A stretch of 9,402 nt of DNA from Prevotella sp. UBA7764 (GCA_002481295.1 DLDU01000045.1:4413-13814); one strand, 5' to 3'. Positions 1 through 6,182 are shown, numbered from the stretch's first letter. Made by a program: numbers and translations. Notes: generated by a model not told the origin, from the sequence alone.

Positions 1-237
1 CTTTTCAAAGATAAGTGATTTCAGCTGGATAAGGGCTGTATCGTTGAAATCATAGACGTTTACATATCCTTTTGCTATCTTACTTTCCCGCATGCGTCGT
101 TGTACCCACCTTTCTGCTTGCCAATATGCAGTGGTGGTGTAGAAACCAGTTCCATAGTCCAACCGGCGATAGGGCTCTCTTATTTCTGGTTGCGTGACAA
201 CTTCCAGACTCCCATGATAGACATTAATGATTGCCAT
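1..237 (-). CDS. DUF3990 family protein, ADP-ribosyltransferase-like (3' end outside window)
   Basis: Seen: translating the minus strand from the ATG at 235-237 gives 79 open codons to the window edge, so the C-terminus is missing. The product has YHGS at residues 7-10 and LDYGTGFYTTT at 26-36, followed by a Trp/Arg-rich helix (W39 to R50) and a strand GYVNVYDF at 57-64. Known: the YHGS and DYGxGFYxT motifs are the hallmark of DUF3990, which I recall being grouped with the ADP-ribosyltransferase fold; in that fold the His and Tyr would line the NAD site. A third catalytic residue would lie in the missing part. Neighbours: the start overlaps the end of the upstream DUF3791 gene by 14 nt, so the two are probably translationally coupled. 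No signal peptide is seen, suggesting a cytoplasmic protein. The substrate is unknown, and the toxin-like role is inference only. Confidence 0.75.
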   Translation of the reverse strand, partial: MAIINVYHGSLEVVTQPEIREPYRRLDYGTGFYTTTAYWQAERWVQRRMRESKIAKGYVNVYDFNDTALIQLKSLIFEK

Positions 238-463
238 TTGCTGCCTCCTTTCTGTTCTTGATGAACTTATTGATATCACCTAATATCCATTGGGCAGATT
301 GGGTGTGAAGTACATCATAGAACTCTTGCAAGTATTCAAAGACGCCATATCGGTTGAACAAATTCATGACTTGTTCACCCTCCATGCCTTTTTCTGTTTT
401 GTACTGCTCTATGCAAAACGAAATAAAGTATGCAATATCTTGTCTTTCCTTTTGTTCCATCAT
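224..463 (-). CDS. DUF3791 family small protein
   Basis: Seen: a small charged protein of 79 residues starting MMEQKERQDIAYFISFCIEQ and containing the family-typical stretch GVFEYLQEFYDVLHTQS and QWILGDINKFI near the C-terminus. It is predicted largely helical and soluble. Start choice: the frame is open up to an ATG at 497-499 and there is another ATG at 476-478, but a TATCTTTG promoter box sits at 480-487, so transcription probably begins near 476. The ATG at 461-463 is the first usable start, and it fits the usual family length. Neighbours: it overlaps DUF3990 by 14 nt (its stop codon at 224-226, the next start at 237). Known: DUF3791 genes commonly sit beside DUF3990 genes. Its biochemical function is not established to my knowledge. 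An antitoxin or chaperone-like role for the partner is inference from gene order. Confidence 0.75.
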   Translation of the reverse strand: MMEQKERQDIAYFISFCIEQYKTEKGMEGEQVMNLFNRYGVFEYLQEFYDVLHTQSAQWILGDINKFIKNRKEAANGNH

Positions 464-479
464 TAAATTCTTAGTCATG

Positions 480-510
480 CAAAGATACGCATATTTCATT
501 AAAGTAACAA
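480..510 (-). promoter_or_regulatory. Promoter of the DUF3791-DUF3990 pair
   Basis: On the minus strand the -7 box TATCTTTG (480-487) matches the Bacteroidetes consensus TAnnTTTG. A TTG -33 element lies at 508-510, with a 20-nt spacer identical in length to two other promoters in this window. The predicted transcription start is near 476, about 13 nt before the chosen ATG at 463. It is back-to-back with the promoter of the phosphatase-mannosidase gene. Confidence 0.65.
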
Positions 511-552
511 CAGATAATCGTGCTTTGAGCCTTAAAATAGCGAAAATAATCG

Positions 553-560
553 TAACTTTG
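553..560 (+). promoter_or_regulatory. -7 box of the phosphatase-GH92 gene
   Basis: TAACTTTG at 553-560 matches the Bacteroidetes -7 consensus TAnnTTTG and lies 25 nt before the ATG at 586, giving a leader of about 20 nt. The -33 element is poor: the nearest TTTG (524-527) is 25 nt away instead of the usual 19-20. The promoter may therefore be weak or need an activator. Confidence 0.5.
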
Positions 561-585
561 TAGGGGATCTAACATTTGACTGAAC

Positions 586-3500
586 ATGAAAACAAGAACC
601 TATGCTGCCCGCTGGCCGCAACCATGCCGCTGGATAGCAATATCGTCTTTACTACTATGCACTATCTTCTTGCACGCTTTGCCGCTTGCTGCCCAGAAGC
701 GTAGAGAGCTGAGTACTCATATTCAAAAGACTTATCAGCAGATGGGAGGCATCTACTATGCCTATTCCGCACCACCCACCGACTGTTTCGCTCCTGCGCC
801 GGAGGGCTATCGCCTGGTCTGCCTCAGTCATTATGGGCGCCATGGCTCACGTTGGATGACGAGTGACAAACGCTATGAATGGTTGTGGCAACAGTTCGAA
901 GACGAGAGGCTGCTGACACGACGGGGACGCAGCGTGCGCCGCCGACTGAAAAAGATCTGTGACAATGCACGGGGCAATGGCGGACAGCTGTCGCCCGTGG
1001 GAGTGTGGCAACAGCAGGGACTTGCCGCCCGCATGGTATCCCGTTTTCCGCAGATGTTCGGTTCGGATAGTCACGTAACCGCAAGGTCGAGTGTGGTGCG
1101 CCGTTGCCGTAAGAGCATGGAAGCCTTTGTGGAAGAGATGAAAGCCCTTGGTCTTGGTGCACGGATAGATATGCGCACTGATTCGGTCGACATGCAGTGG
1201 ATGAGCCACGAGAGTCCTGACGAGATGCTGTTGAAACTACAGACCGACAAGAGCTGGACGCTGCCCACGCATCGCCTGCTTGCCTCACTCTTCCGCCACC
1301 CAGAGGCCATCGCCGACACGGCACGTCTCTTCTCTGAACTCTATGCCGTGGCTTCCGACTTGCAGGATGTTGACCTGCCTGGCATCTCGCTCTACGATCT
1401 TTTCACCCTCGACGAGATGCGCTATTGCTATCAGCGCGCGTGCCGTGAGATGCGCTATGAGAATGGGGTGGATCCTGCCAATCACGGTATCCCGGCACAG
1501 TGCGCTGCCAATCTGTGGGGCAATATCGTGCTCTGTGCTGACAGTGTCCTGGCATCGGGCAAGCCGGGCGTGACGCTGCGTTTCGGTCACGACACCGCAC
1601 TCTACCGCCTGCTGAGTCTCCTCGGTGCCTCGCCCGTGGTAGACGACAGTCTGAATCTTGCGGAACTGGTACCTATGGCAGCCAACCTGCAGATGCTTTT
1701 CTACCGTAACCGGCAGGACAGCGTGGTGGTGGCTTTCTACCTCAACGAGCGGCCGATAACGCTACACGGTATACATCCTGCCCTTGTACAGGACTCTTGT
1801 CATGTCTCGTTTTATTCCTGGGCGGCATTGAAGCGTCATCTTCAGCATTTCCTCGACCGCCAGCAATGGATGGACCGCACACGCGCCATCAACACGATGG
1901 TGGGTACCGACTACGCCACGACAGCCTTTGCCGGACGCTACGGCAAAGGATCGGAAGAGCACGGACAGACGCTGCCCGCGGTGCTCGTGCCTCATGGCAT
2001 GAACTTCTGGGCACCACAGACACAAGACACGGAACAGAAGTGTCGCGCTCCTTACTATTATAGAGACTCGCTGTTTCAAGGCTTCCGGGCCAGTCACTGG
2101 CTCGTAGGCGGTTGCACCCAGGACTATGGTTCCTTTACGCTCATGCCGATGACGGGACGTCTGCGGTTGAAGCCGGAGGCGCGCGCCACACCATTCAATC
2201 ACAACGATGAGTTGAGCCATCCTTATTATTATGGTGTCTATCTGCCTAAGGAGAAGCTGATGACCGAGATGACGGCGACGAGCCGTTGTGCCATCTTTCG
2301 CTTTATGCCCGACGAGGGTGGTGAGATGCATATCGTCGTCCAAGCAAACAACGACTATCGGGAGGGCTTCGTCGCCGTAGATGCCGCCCGTCAGTGTATC
2401 TGGGGCTACAACCCCGTGCACCGCATCTATCAGGGCTGGGGCGAACGGGCAGGCTTCAGCGGTTGGTTCGTCGTACAGTTTCAGCGACCTTTCCGCCGCT
2501 GTGGGGTGAAAGACTCCGTGGCCTTCGTTACGCTCGACGTGAAAGGCGGAGAGCAGGTGCTGGTCAAGGCTGCCACGAGTTTCACGGGCATCGACGGTGC
2601 GTGGCGCAACCTCCACGCCGAGCTCCCAGGCTGGGATTTCCTCGGTACGCGGCTGGCGTTGGACCGTATCTGGCAGGATGAACTGCGGACCATCGACGTG
2701 GAAGACAGCGACAAGGCGAAGGTCAACGAGTTCTATGGCGCGCTCTACCGTACTGCCTTCGAGCCGCACGCTATCAGTGACGTCGACGGACGCTATCCCG
2801 CCTTTGCCTCGGGACAGCCGATGATGCCCGACAGCACCGACGCGGGACGCACTCGCTATATGGACTTCTCGATGTGGGATATCTATCGTGCAGAGTCTCC
2901 TTTGCTGCTCTTGACGCATCCGCAGATGGCTTCCGACATGATACAAAGTCTCGGAGGTATGTACCGCGAGGGCGGTTGGATGCCGATCTTCCCTTGCTGG
3001 AACAGTTATACGAGTGCGATGATCGGTGACCATGCCGCCTCGCTCGTGGCCGACGCGGTGGCAAAGGGACTCGATCGCACCCATCCCTTTGACCTCAAAA
3101 CGGTCTATGAAGGACTGCGCAGGAATGCTTTCGAGAGTCCGAAAAACTATCAGGATTATGCCAATGGCATGGGTCGGCGCGCGCTGAAGAGCTGGCTGCG
3201 CTATGGCTTCATCCCGCTGGAAGACAGTGTGAAAGAGGCTTTCCACACCCAGGAGCAGGTGTCGCGAACCTTGGAATATGCCTACGACGACTACTGTGTG
3301 GCGCAGGTGGCCAAGGCGCTGAACCAAGAGAAAGACTATGAAACGCTGATGCGACGTTCACACAACTGGATGAACGTGCTGAATCCCCGTACGGGTTGGG
3401 CAGACGGTCGCCATGCCAATGGCAGTTGGCTGATGAACCGCGACCTGACGAGTCGCCTGCCGTTTATCACAGAGGGGGCTGTCATGCACTATAGTTTCTA

Positions 3501-4035
3501 TGTCCCGCACGACATTCCCGGTTTGATCGGGGCGATGGGCGGACGGCGGGCGTTCATCCAGAAGCTCGACACCCTCTTTGGCTTCCATCGTGATGGGCGC
3601 CGCGACAGTGTCTGCTATTATTGGCATGGCAACGAGCCTTGTCACCACATTGCCTACCTCTATGCCTTGGCGGGTGAGCCGTGGAAGACGCAGCGGGTGG
3701 TCAGCGATATTCTGCGCACGGAGTATCGCGATGTCCCCGGTGGCTTGTCGGGCAATGACGATGCCGGGCAGATGAGTGCGTGGCAGGTGTTCTCCATGCT
3801 CGGCTTCTATCCTGTCTGTCCGGGCTCTGCGGAGTATGTCTTCGGCACACTGTCGTTCCGTCGTGCACGCATCGGACGTCTGACGATAGAGACGCGCGGT
3901 GGTGGCAATGGCAACTGCTATGTTCTGCGCATGACGTGGAACGGAAAACCTTACACCCGCTACACTCTTTCTCACGACATGCTGACCAATGGTGGACATC
4001 TCGTCATAGAGTTAGGGCCTGAGCCACTGAGGTAA
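586..4035 (+). CDS. Secreted fusion of histidine phosphatase (branch 2) and GH92 alpha-mannosidase
   Basis: Seen: 1149 residues. A signal peptide spans residues 1 to about 37 (basic start, hydrophobic core 17-33, ALPLAAQ cleavage region, no lipobox), so a periplasmic or secreted protein is expected. Residues about 40-440 form a histidine-acid phosphatase domain with the catalytic HYGRHGSR (82-89, nucleophile His86), a conserved Arg region TARSSVVRR (165-173) and the proton-donor HD pair H335-D336 in RFGHDT. Residues about 447-1140 form a GH92 domain: WAPQTQ (475-480), PYYYRDSLFQGF (489-500), MWDIYR (763-768), TEG (962-964), GNEP (1015-1018) and GNDDAGQMSAW (1056-1066). Known: GH92 enzymes are calcium-dependent, inverting exo-alpha-mannosidases; branch-2 phosphatases include phytases and acid phosphatases. 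Both active sites look intact. Inferred: the enzyme strips mannose and phosphate from phosphorylated mannan or N-glycans. No SusC/SusD-type genes are adjacent. Odd: TEG is followed by AVMHY where most GH92 members have a NAWQY-like sequence. Confidence 0.92.
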   Translation: MKTRTYAARWPQPCRWIAISSLLLCTIFLHALPLAAQKRRELSTHIQKTYQQMGGIYYAYSAPPTDCFAPAPEGYRLVCLSHYGRHGSRWMTSDKRYEWLWQQFEDERLLTRRGRSVRRRLKKICDNARGNGGQLSPVGVWQQQGLAARMVSRFPQMFGSDSHVTARSSVVRRCRKSMEAFVEEMKALGLGARIDMRTDSVDMQWMSHESPDEMLLKLQTDKSWTLPTHRLLASLFRHPEAIADTARLFSELYAVASDLQDVDLPGISLYDLFTLDEMRYCYQRACREMRYENGVDPANHGIPAQCAANLWGNIVLCADSVLASGKPGVTLRFGHDTALYRLLSLLGASPVVDDSLNLAELVPMAANLQMLFYRNRQDSVVVAFYLNERPITLHGIHPALVQDSCHVSFYSWAALKRHLQHFLDRQQWMDRTRAINTMVGTDYATTAFAGRYGKGSEEHGQTLPAVLVPHGMNFWAPQTQDTEQKCRAPYYYRDSLFQGFRASHWLVGGCTQDYGSFTLMPMTGRLRLKPEARATPFNHNDELSHPYYYGVYLPKEKLMTEMTATSRCAIFRFMPDEGGEMHIVVQANNDYREGFVAVDAARQCIWGYNPVHRIYQGWGERAGFSGWFVVQFQRPFRRCGVKDSVAFVTLDVKGGEQVLVKAATSFTGIDGAWRNLHAELPGWDFLGTRLALDRIWQDELRTIDVEDSDKAKVNEFYGALYRTAFEPHAISDVDGRYPAFASGQPMMPDSTDAGRTRYMDFSMWDIYRAESPLLLLTHPQMASDMIQSLGGMYREGGWMPIFPCWNSYTSAMIGDHAASLVADAVAKGLDRTHPFDLKTVYEGLRRNAFESPKNYQDYANGMGRRALKSWLRYGFIPLEDSVKEAFHTQEQVSRTLEYAYDDYCVAQVAKALNQEKDYETLMRRSHNWMNVLNPRTGWADGRHANGSWLMNRDLTSRLPFITEGAVMHYSFYVPHDIPGLIGAMGGRRAFIQKLDTLFGFHRDGRRDSVCYYWHGNEPCHHIAYLYALAGEPWKTQRVVSDILRTEYRDVPGGLSGNDDAGQMSAWQVFSMLGFYPVCPGSAEYVFGTLSFRRARIGRLTIETRGGGNGNCYVLRMTWNGKPYTRYTLSHDMLTNGGHLVIELGPEPLR

Positions 4036-4063
4036 TTCAAAGAAGAGAGGACGCGATTGTATC

Positions 4064-4107
4064 ACCCCCACTTAAGAAGAATGCATCAATCCTGCTTAAG
4101 TGGGGGT
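4064..4107. terminator. Convergent-gene hairpin, probable bidirectional terminator
   Basis: A perfect 13-bp inverted repeat, ACCCCCACTTAAG (4064-4076) and CTTAAGTGGGGGT (4095-4107), with an 18-nt loop. It sits between the convergent phosphatase-GH92 gene (stop at 4033-4035) and the Fic gene. The last base of the right arm is the first base of the complement of the Fic stop codon. Neither strand has a strong U-tract after the stem, so it may terminate inefficiently or mainly protect mRNA 3' ends. Confidence 0.65.
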
Positions 4108-4691
4108 TAATACTTGATCCTGAAATAGTCGAGCAACATCTTAAACTTGTCTTGCGCGGCCAGGCAGGTGTCGATCAGATAGCCGCGGATGTGGGGATAT
4201 TCGCGCAAGCCTCGGTAATAGAAGAAGCGCAAGTCCTCGTCGATGATGAACGGTATGAGGTTATGTGCCAGGCATTCTTTGAACATGATGAGGCGCCCTA
4301 CACGTCCGTTTCCGTCTTGAAACGGGTGAATAGACTCGAATTGTTGATGGAAAGTGATAATACATTCCTCGTTCTTGTCTTTCACACTTCTATACCATTT
4401 CAGCAGTTCTTTCATGTCTTCGTTGACTTTTTCGGGTGCTGTAGTCTCGATGCCACCAACTTCGTTGGGCAGGCGTTTATAGTTACCAACAGCAAACCAG
4501 TCTTTTGTGCTGTCCGTCTTTCCTGTTTTAAGGATCCTGTGCAACTCTTTGATGAGGCTTTCGGTCAATGGAGAGGTTGCGTGATCTATGATATAGTCTA
4601 CGCAGCGGAAATGGTTGACGGTCTCGATGATGTCGTCCACTTTTACGGCCGGGCCTTCTTGTAGGGCTATCGTGTGCGTCTCAAAGATCAT
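4107..4691 (-). CDS. Fic catalytic fragment (adenylyltransferase core) lacking the inhibitory helix
   Basis: Seen: 194 residues from the first ATG in this frame. The active site is complete: HQQFESIHPFQDGNGRVGR (115-133), with catalytic His122, Asp126, Asn128, Arg130 and Arg133. Residues 18-35 (VDDIIETVNHFRCVDYII) and the flap region YKRLPNEVGG (71-80) are typical of Bacteroidota Fic proteins. The frame is open upstream of the ATG back to a TAA at about 4755, and that stretch encodes YNSNHIEGSKLTKEQTR but has no ATG, GTG or TTG start. If translation restarts at 4691, about 31 nt after the stop of the HTH fragment, the product would lack the SxxxEG inhibitory motif and could be an unrestrained AMP transferase. 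Whether it is translated at all is uncertain. The target protein is unknown. Confidence 0.7.
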   Translation of the reverse strand: MIFETHTIALQEGPAVKVDDIIETVNHFRCVDYIIDHATSPLTESLIKELHRILKTGKTDSTKDWFAVGNYKRLPNEVGGIETTAPEKVNEDMKELLKWYRSVKDKNEECIITFHQQFESIHPFQDGNGRVGRLIMFKECLAHNLIPFIIDEDLRFFYYRGLREYPHIRGYLIDTCLAAQDKFKMLLDYFRIKY

Positions 4692-4722
4692 GCGGGTCTG
4701 TTCTTTGGTCAGTTTGCTACCC

Positions 4723-5004
4723 TCAATGTGATTGGAATTGTATGTTAAGTCTACTTAAGTCTACTTGGACTCGATGATAGATTCCACCTTTTATTTTCCC
4801 GTCTTTCTGTTCTTTCAAAGCTTTGAGTAGTGGTGATAGCTTCTTGTTTTGGCTACGGCTGGGCAGCACAGCATCGGCCGGGATGTTCCATGTCTTTCCA
4901 GAGAGGAACGCTCCTGGTATTTTTCCCTGTCTGCAATAGTTCCTGACGGTTCTGTCTGAGATGCCGTTGAGGGATGCGAATTGTGAGGATGTTAATATGT
5001 TCAT
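4723..5004 (-). CDS. N-terminal HTH fragment of the split HTH-Fic gene
   Basis: Seen: 93 residues. Residues 1-50 (MNILTSSQFASLNGISDRTV, then RNYCRQGKIPGAF and GKTWNIP) form a MerR/excisionase-like winged helix-turn-helix of the type found at the N-terminus of Bacteroidota Fic proteins. Residues about 60-80 are a Lys-rich linker ending KGGIYHRVQVDL. The last 11 residues (SRLNIQFQSH region) are out of frame, caused by the second copy of the 10-bp repeat, and end at TGA 4723-4725. Role: probably a DNA-binding autoregulator; three TTGCCGATA sites in its own promoter are the likely operators (inference). It may still repress while separated from the Fic core. The start at 5004 follows a good promoter by about 34 nt. 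Confidence 0.7.
   Translation of the reverse strand: MNILTSSQFASLNGISDRTVRNYCRQGKIPGAFLSGKTWNIPADAVLPSRSQNKKLSPLLKALKEQKDGKIKGGIYHRVQVDLSRLNIQFQSH
4745..4766. repeat. 10-bp tandem duplication (2.2 copies of TTAAGTCTAC) inside the Fic gene
   Basis: Two perfect direct copies, 4745-4754 and 4755-4764, followed by TT of a third. On the coding strand each unit reads GTAGACTTAA. One copy keeps the HTH-Fic frame open. Two copies shift the frame to a TGA 20 nt further on, and three or four copies would hit an in-frame TAG. The junction also makes the 8-bp palindrome ACTTAAGT (4753-4760). Confidence 0.95.
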
Positions 5005-5010
5005 TTTCCG

Positions 5011-5108
5011 TTATCGGCAAGTTCTGTTGGTTGATATAGCGCAAAGATACGGTTTTTTGCCGATACAGGCAAGTGAATTGGACTTTTGCTTCGCTTTTTT
5101 GCCGATAA
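5011..5108. promoter_or_regulatory. Triple TTGCCGATA operator-like array at the HTH-Fic promoter
   Basis: Three copies of one word flank and overlap the promoter. TTATCGGCAA (5011-5020) is in reverse orientation within the leader. TTTTTTGCCGATA (5053-5065) lies between the -33 and -7 boxes. TTTTTTGCCGATA (5095-5107) lies upstream of the -33. The two forward copies are identical over 13 bp and spaced 42 bp apart, about four helical turns. The placement fits repression by the HTH domain of the gene's own product; this is inferred, not shown. The rest of the gene-free stretch from 5109 to 5266 shows nothing recognisable. Confidence 0.55.
5042..5072 (-). promoter_or_regulatory. Promoter of the HTH-Fic gene
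   Basis: On the minus strand the -7 box TATCTTTG (5042-5049) and the -33 TTG (5070-5072) are separated by 20 nt, a good Bacteroidetes promoter. The predicted start is near 5038, giving a leader of about 34 nt before the ATG at 5004. Confidence 0.7.
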
Positions 5109-5266
5109 GACTTTGGACGGAGTATTTGTAGCCGCAAATTGTCGAAAACGTGTATTCTCTCTTTGTGTTGCTTGGTTATGTTAATTGCTGCTTCACAGCA
5201 ACGGGAAGTCTTTCCTCATTGCAGTGTCTTGATCTGTTTTTTGTTCAGCTAATAGTTATCAACAAC

Positions 5267-5298
5267 AAAGGCCTCCACGGTATTCCGCGGAGGCCTTT
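5267..5298 (-). terminator. Terminator of the Bax inhibitor-1 gene
   Basis: A stem of 14 positions (AAAGGCCTCCACGG, 5267-5280, against CCGCGGAGGCCTTT, 5285-5298) with one A-C mismatch and a TATT loop. It lies 43 nt past the stop codon of the minus-strand membrane protein gene. Reading the minus strand, the stem ends in TTT and continues GTTGTTGATAAC, a moderate U-rich tail. Confidence 0.8.
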
Positions 5299-5341
5299 AT
5301 AGTTAGTTTGAAGTCTATTGCTTATCAGAGCAATTCTTTTC

Positions 5342-6058
5342 TTAGTTGTCGCTCTTCCCGAAGATACGCAGCAGATAGAGGAAGAGGTTGATGAAGTCGA
5401 GGTAAAGCTCCAGGGCACCGAGCAGTGCGATCTTCTGTGAAGCCTCGCTCATGTCGGGCTGCATGGCCAATGCCTGCTTGATACGTTGGCTGTCCCAAGC
5501 GGTGAGCCCCACGAAGAGCAGTACGCCAATATAGCTCAGGATGAGGTCAAAACCGGAGCTGCGCAGGAACATGTTCACCACCGAGGCAATGATGATACCG
5601 ATGAGTGCCATAAACAGGATATTCCCGATTTTGGCCAGATTGGTCTTCGTCACATAGCCATAGAAAGCCATGGCACCGAAAGTACCGGCGGTGATGAAGA
5701 ATACCTGAGTGATACTCGTCATTGTGTAGACGAGGAAGATACTCGACAGCGTCACGCCGTTCAGTGCCGAGTAGATGATGAAAAGCGTGGTGGCGGTAGA
5801 CAGCGACAGCTTGTCGATACGCGCGGTAGTGTAGAATACCAGTCCGATCTCAGCGATCAACAATATCCAGATGGCAGCCCGACTGCTGTAGAGGGCTGTC
5901 ATCAGGTGAGGACTGCTGGCCGTGCCAAAGGCACAAATGCCAGTGATGACCAGTGCCAGTGCCATCCATACATATACCTTTCGCATCAGCGCGGGAAAGG
6001 CGGTGGAGAGTGCACCTTCGCGTTGGCGGACGATCTGTTCCAAATCTTGTACTTCCAT
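5342..6058 (-). CDS. Bax inhibitor-1/YccA family membrane protein
   Basis: Seen: 238 residues, the usual length. A short cytoplasmic N-terminus (1-22) is followed by seven hydrophobic segments at roughly 28-46, 62-77, 88-110, 116-134, 144-164, 171-186 and 211-231. The family-diagnostic C-terminal residues are present: Asp189 in LTAWDSQRIKQ and Asp221 in LYLDFINLFLYLLRIFG. Known: in the Bacillus homologue YetJ two conserved Asp residues form a pH-sensitive latch for a calcium leak; bacterial members are inner-membrane proteins of otherwise unclear role. The loop between the two Asp (residues 196-210) is hydrophilic and somewhat longer than in YetJ, as in many Bacteroidota members. Neighbours: a single-gene unit with its own promoter and terminator, transcribed away from the M16 peptidase. 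The start at 6058 follows an A-rich leader (AACAACAACA) typical of Bacteroidota. Confidence 0.93.
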   Translation of the reverse strand: MEVQDLEQIVRQREGALSTAFPALMRKVYVWMALALVITGICAFGTASSPHLMTALYSSRAAIWILLIAEIGLVFYTTARIDKLSLSTATTLFIIYSALNGVTLSSIFLVYTMTSITQVFFITAGTFGAMAFYGYVTKTNLAKIGNILFMALIGIIIASVVNMFLRSSGFDLILSYIGVLLFVGLTAWDSQRIKQALAMQPDMSEASQKIALLGALELYLDFINLFLYLLRIFGKSDN

Positions 6059-6100
6059 TGTTGTTGTTCTTTAGTTATGTTTATCGTTTACTATTGTCTG

Positions 6101-6131
6101 CAAATATATAGCTTTCCCTTCTGAAAAGCAA
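6101..6131 (-). promoter_or_regulatory. Promoter of the Bax inhibitor-1 gene
   Basis: On the minus strand the -7 box TATATTTG (6101-6108) and the -33 TTG (6129-6131) are separated by 20 nt. The predicted start is near 6097, leaving a leader of about 38 nt. The sequence CTTGC at the -33 is shared with the HTH-Fic promoter. Confidence 0.7.
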
Positions 6132-6182
6132 GAAATATGCCAAGAACAGTGTGCGATTTAATGTTTTTTGTATTGCTGCTTG

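Larger units (their letters stand above)
4107..5004 (-). pseudogene. HTH-Fic family protein gene, disrupted by a 10-bp tandem duplication
   Basis: The two reading frames 5004-4723 and 4691-4107 are halves of one gene. Deleting one copy of the 10-bp direct repeat at 4745-4766 gives a continuous protein of about 295 residues. Across the join it reads GGIYHRVQVDLTYNSNHIEG and then SKLTKEQTRMIFETHTI, which is the standard linker of Bacteroidota HTH-Fic proteins. The order in the restored protein is: N-terminal helix-turn-helix (about 1-50), linker, autoinhibitory SNHIEG, then the Fic core with HPFQDGNGRVGR. Known: Fic enzymes usually transfer AMP from ATP to a hydroxyl side chain of a target protein, and SxxxEG blocks ATP binding. 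The gene may be a true pseudogene or one state of a reversible switch. The two halves are described separately. Confidence 0.85.

Noticed and set aside
354..563. 69-codon plus-strand frame opposite the DUF3791 gene
   Set aside because: Antisense to a recognised family and overlaps both divergent promoters.
1762..3327. 521-codon open frame on the minus strand opposite the phosphatase-GH92 gene
   Set aside because: It lies entirely antisense to a gene with clear domain motifs, shows no recognisable family motif, and is explained by the codon bias of the sense strand.
586..4035. Two separate genes (phosphatase and GH92) wrongly joined
   Set aside because: The frame is continuous with no stop, no second signal peptide and no promoter-like box between residues 430 and 470.
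4152..4664. 170-codon plus-strand frame opposite the Fic fragment
   Set aside because: The minus strand encodes an unmistakable Fic motif over the same bases; the plus-strand product has no recognisable pattern.
4740..4770. Programmed ribosomal frameshifting as the explanation for the split Fic gene
   Set aside because: No slippery heptamer is seen at the site, and the frame change is fully explained by the extra 10-bp repeat unit.
4853..5137. 94-codon minus-strand frame overlapping the HTH fragment and its promoter
   Set aside because: Out of frame with the conserved HTH domain and spans the promoter and operator repeats.
5486..6124. 212-codon plus-strand frame opposite the Bax inhibitor-1 gene
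   Set aside because: Its product is unusually rich in Asp, Gln and His, as expected from the complement of codons for hydrophobic residues; the sense gene is clear.
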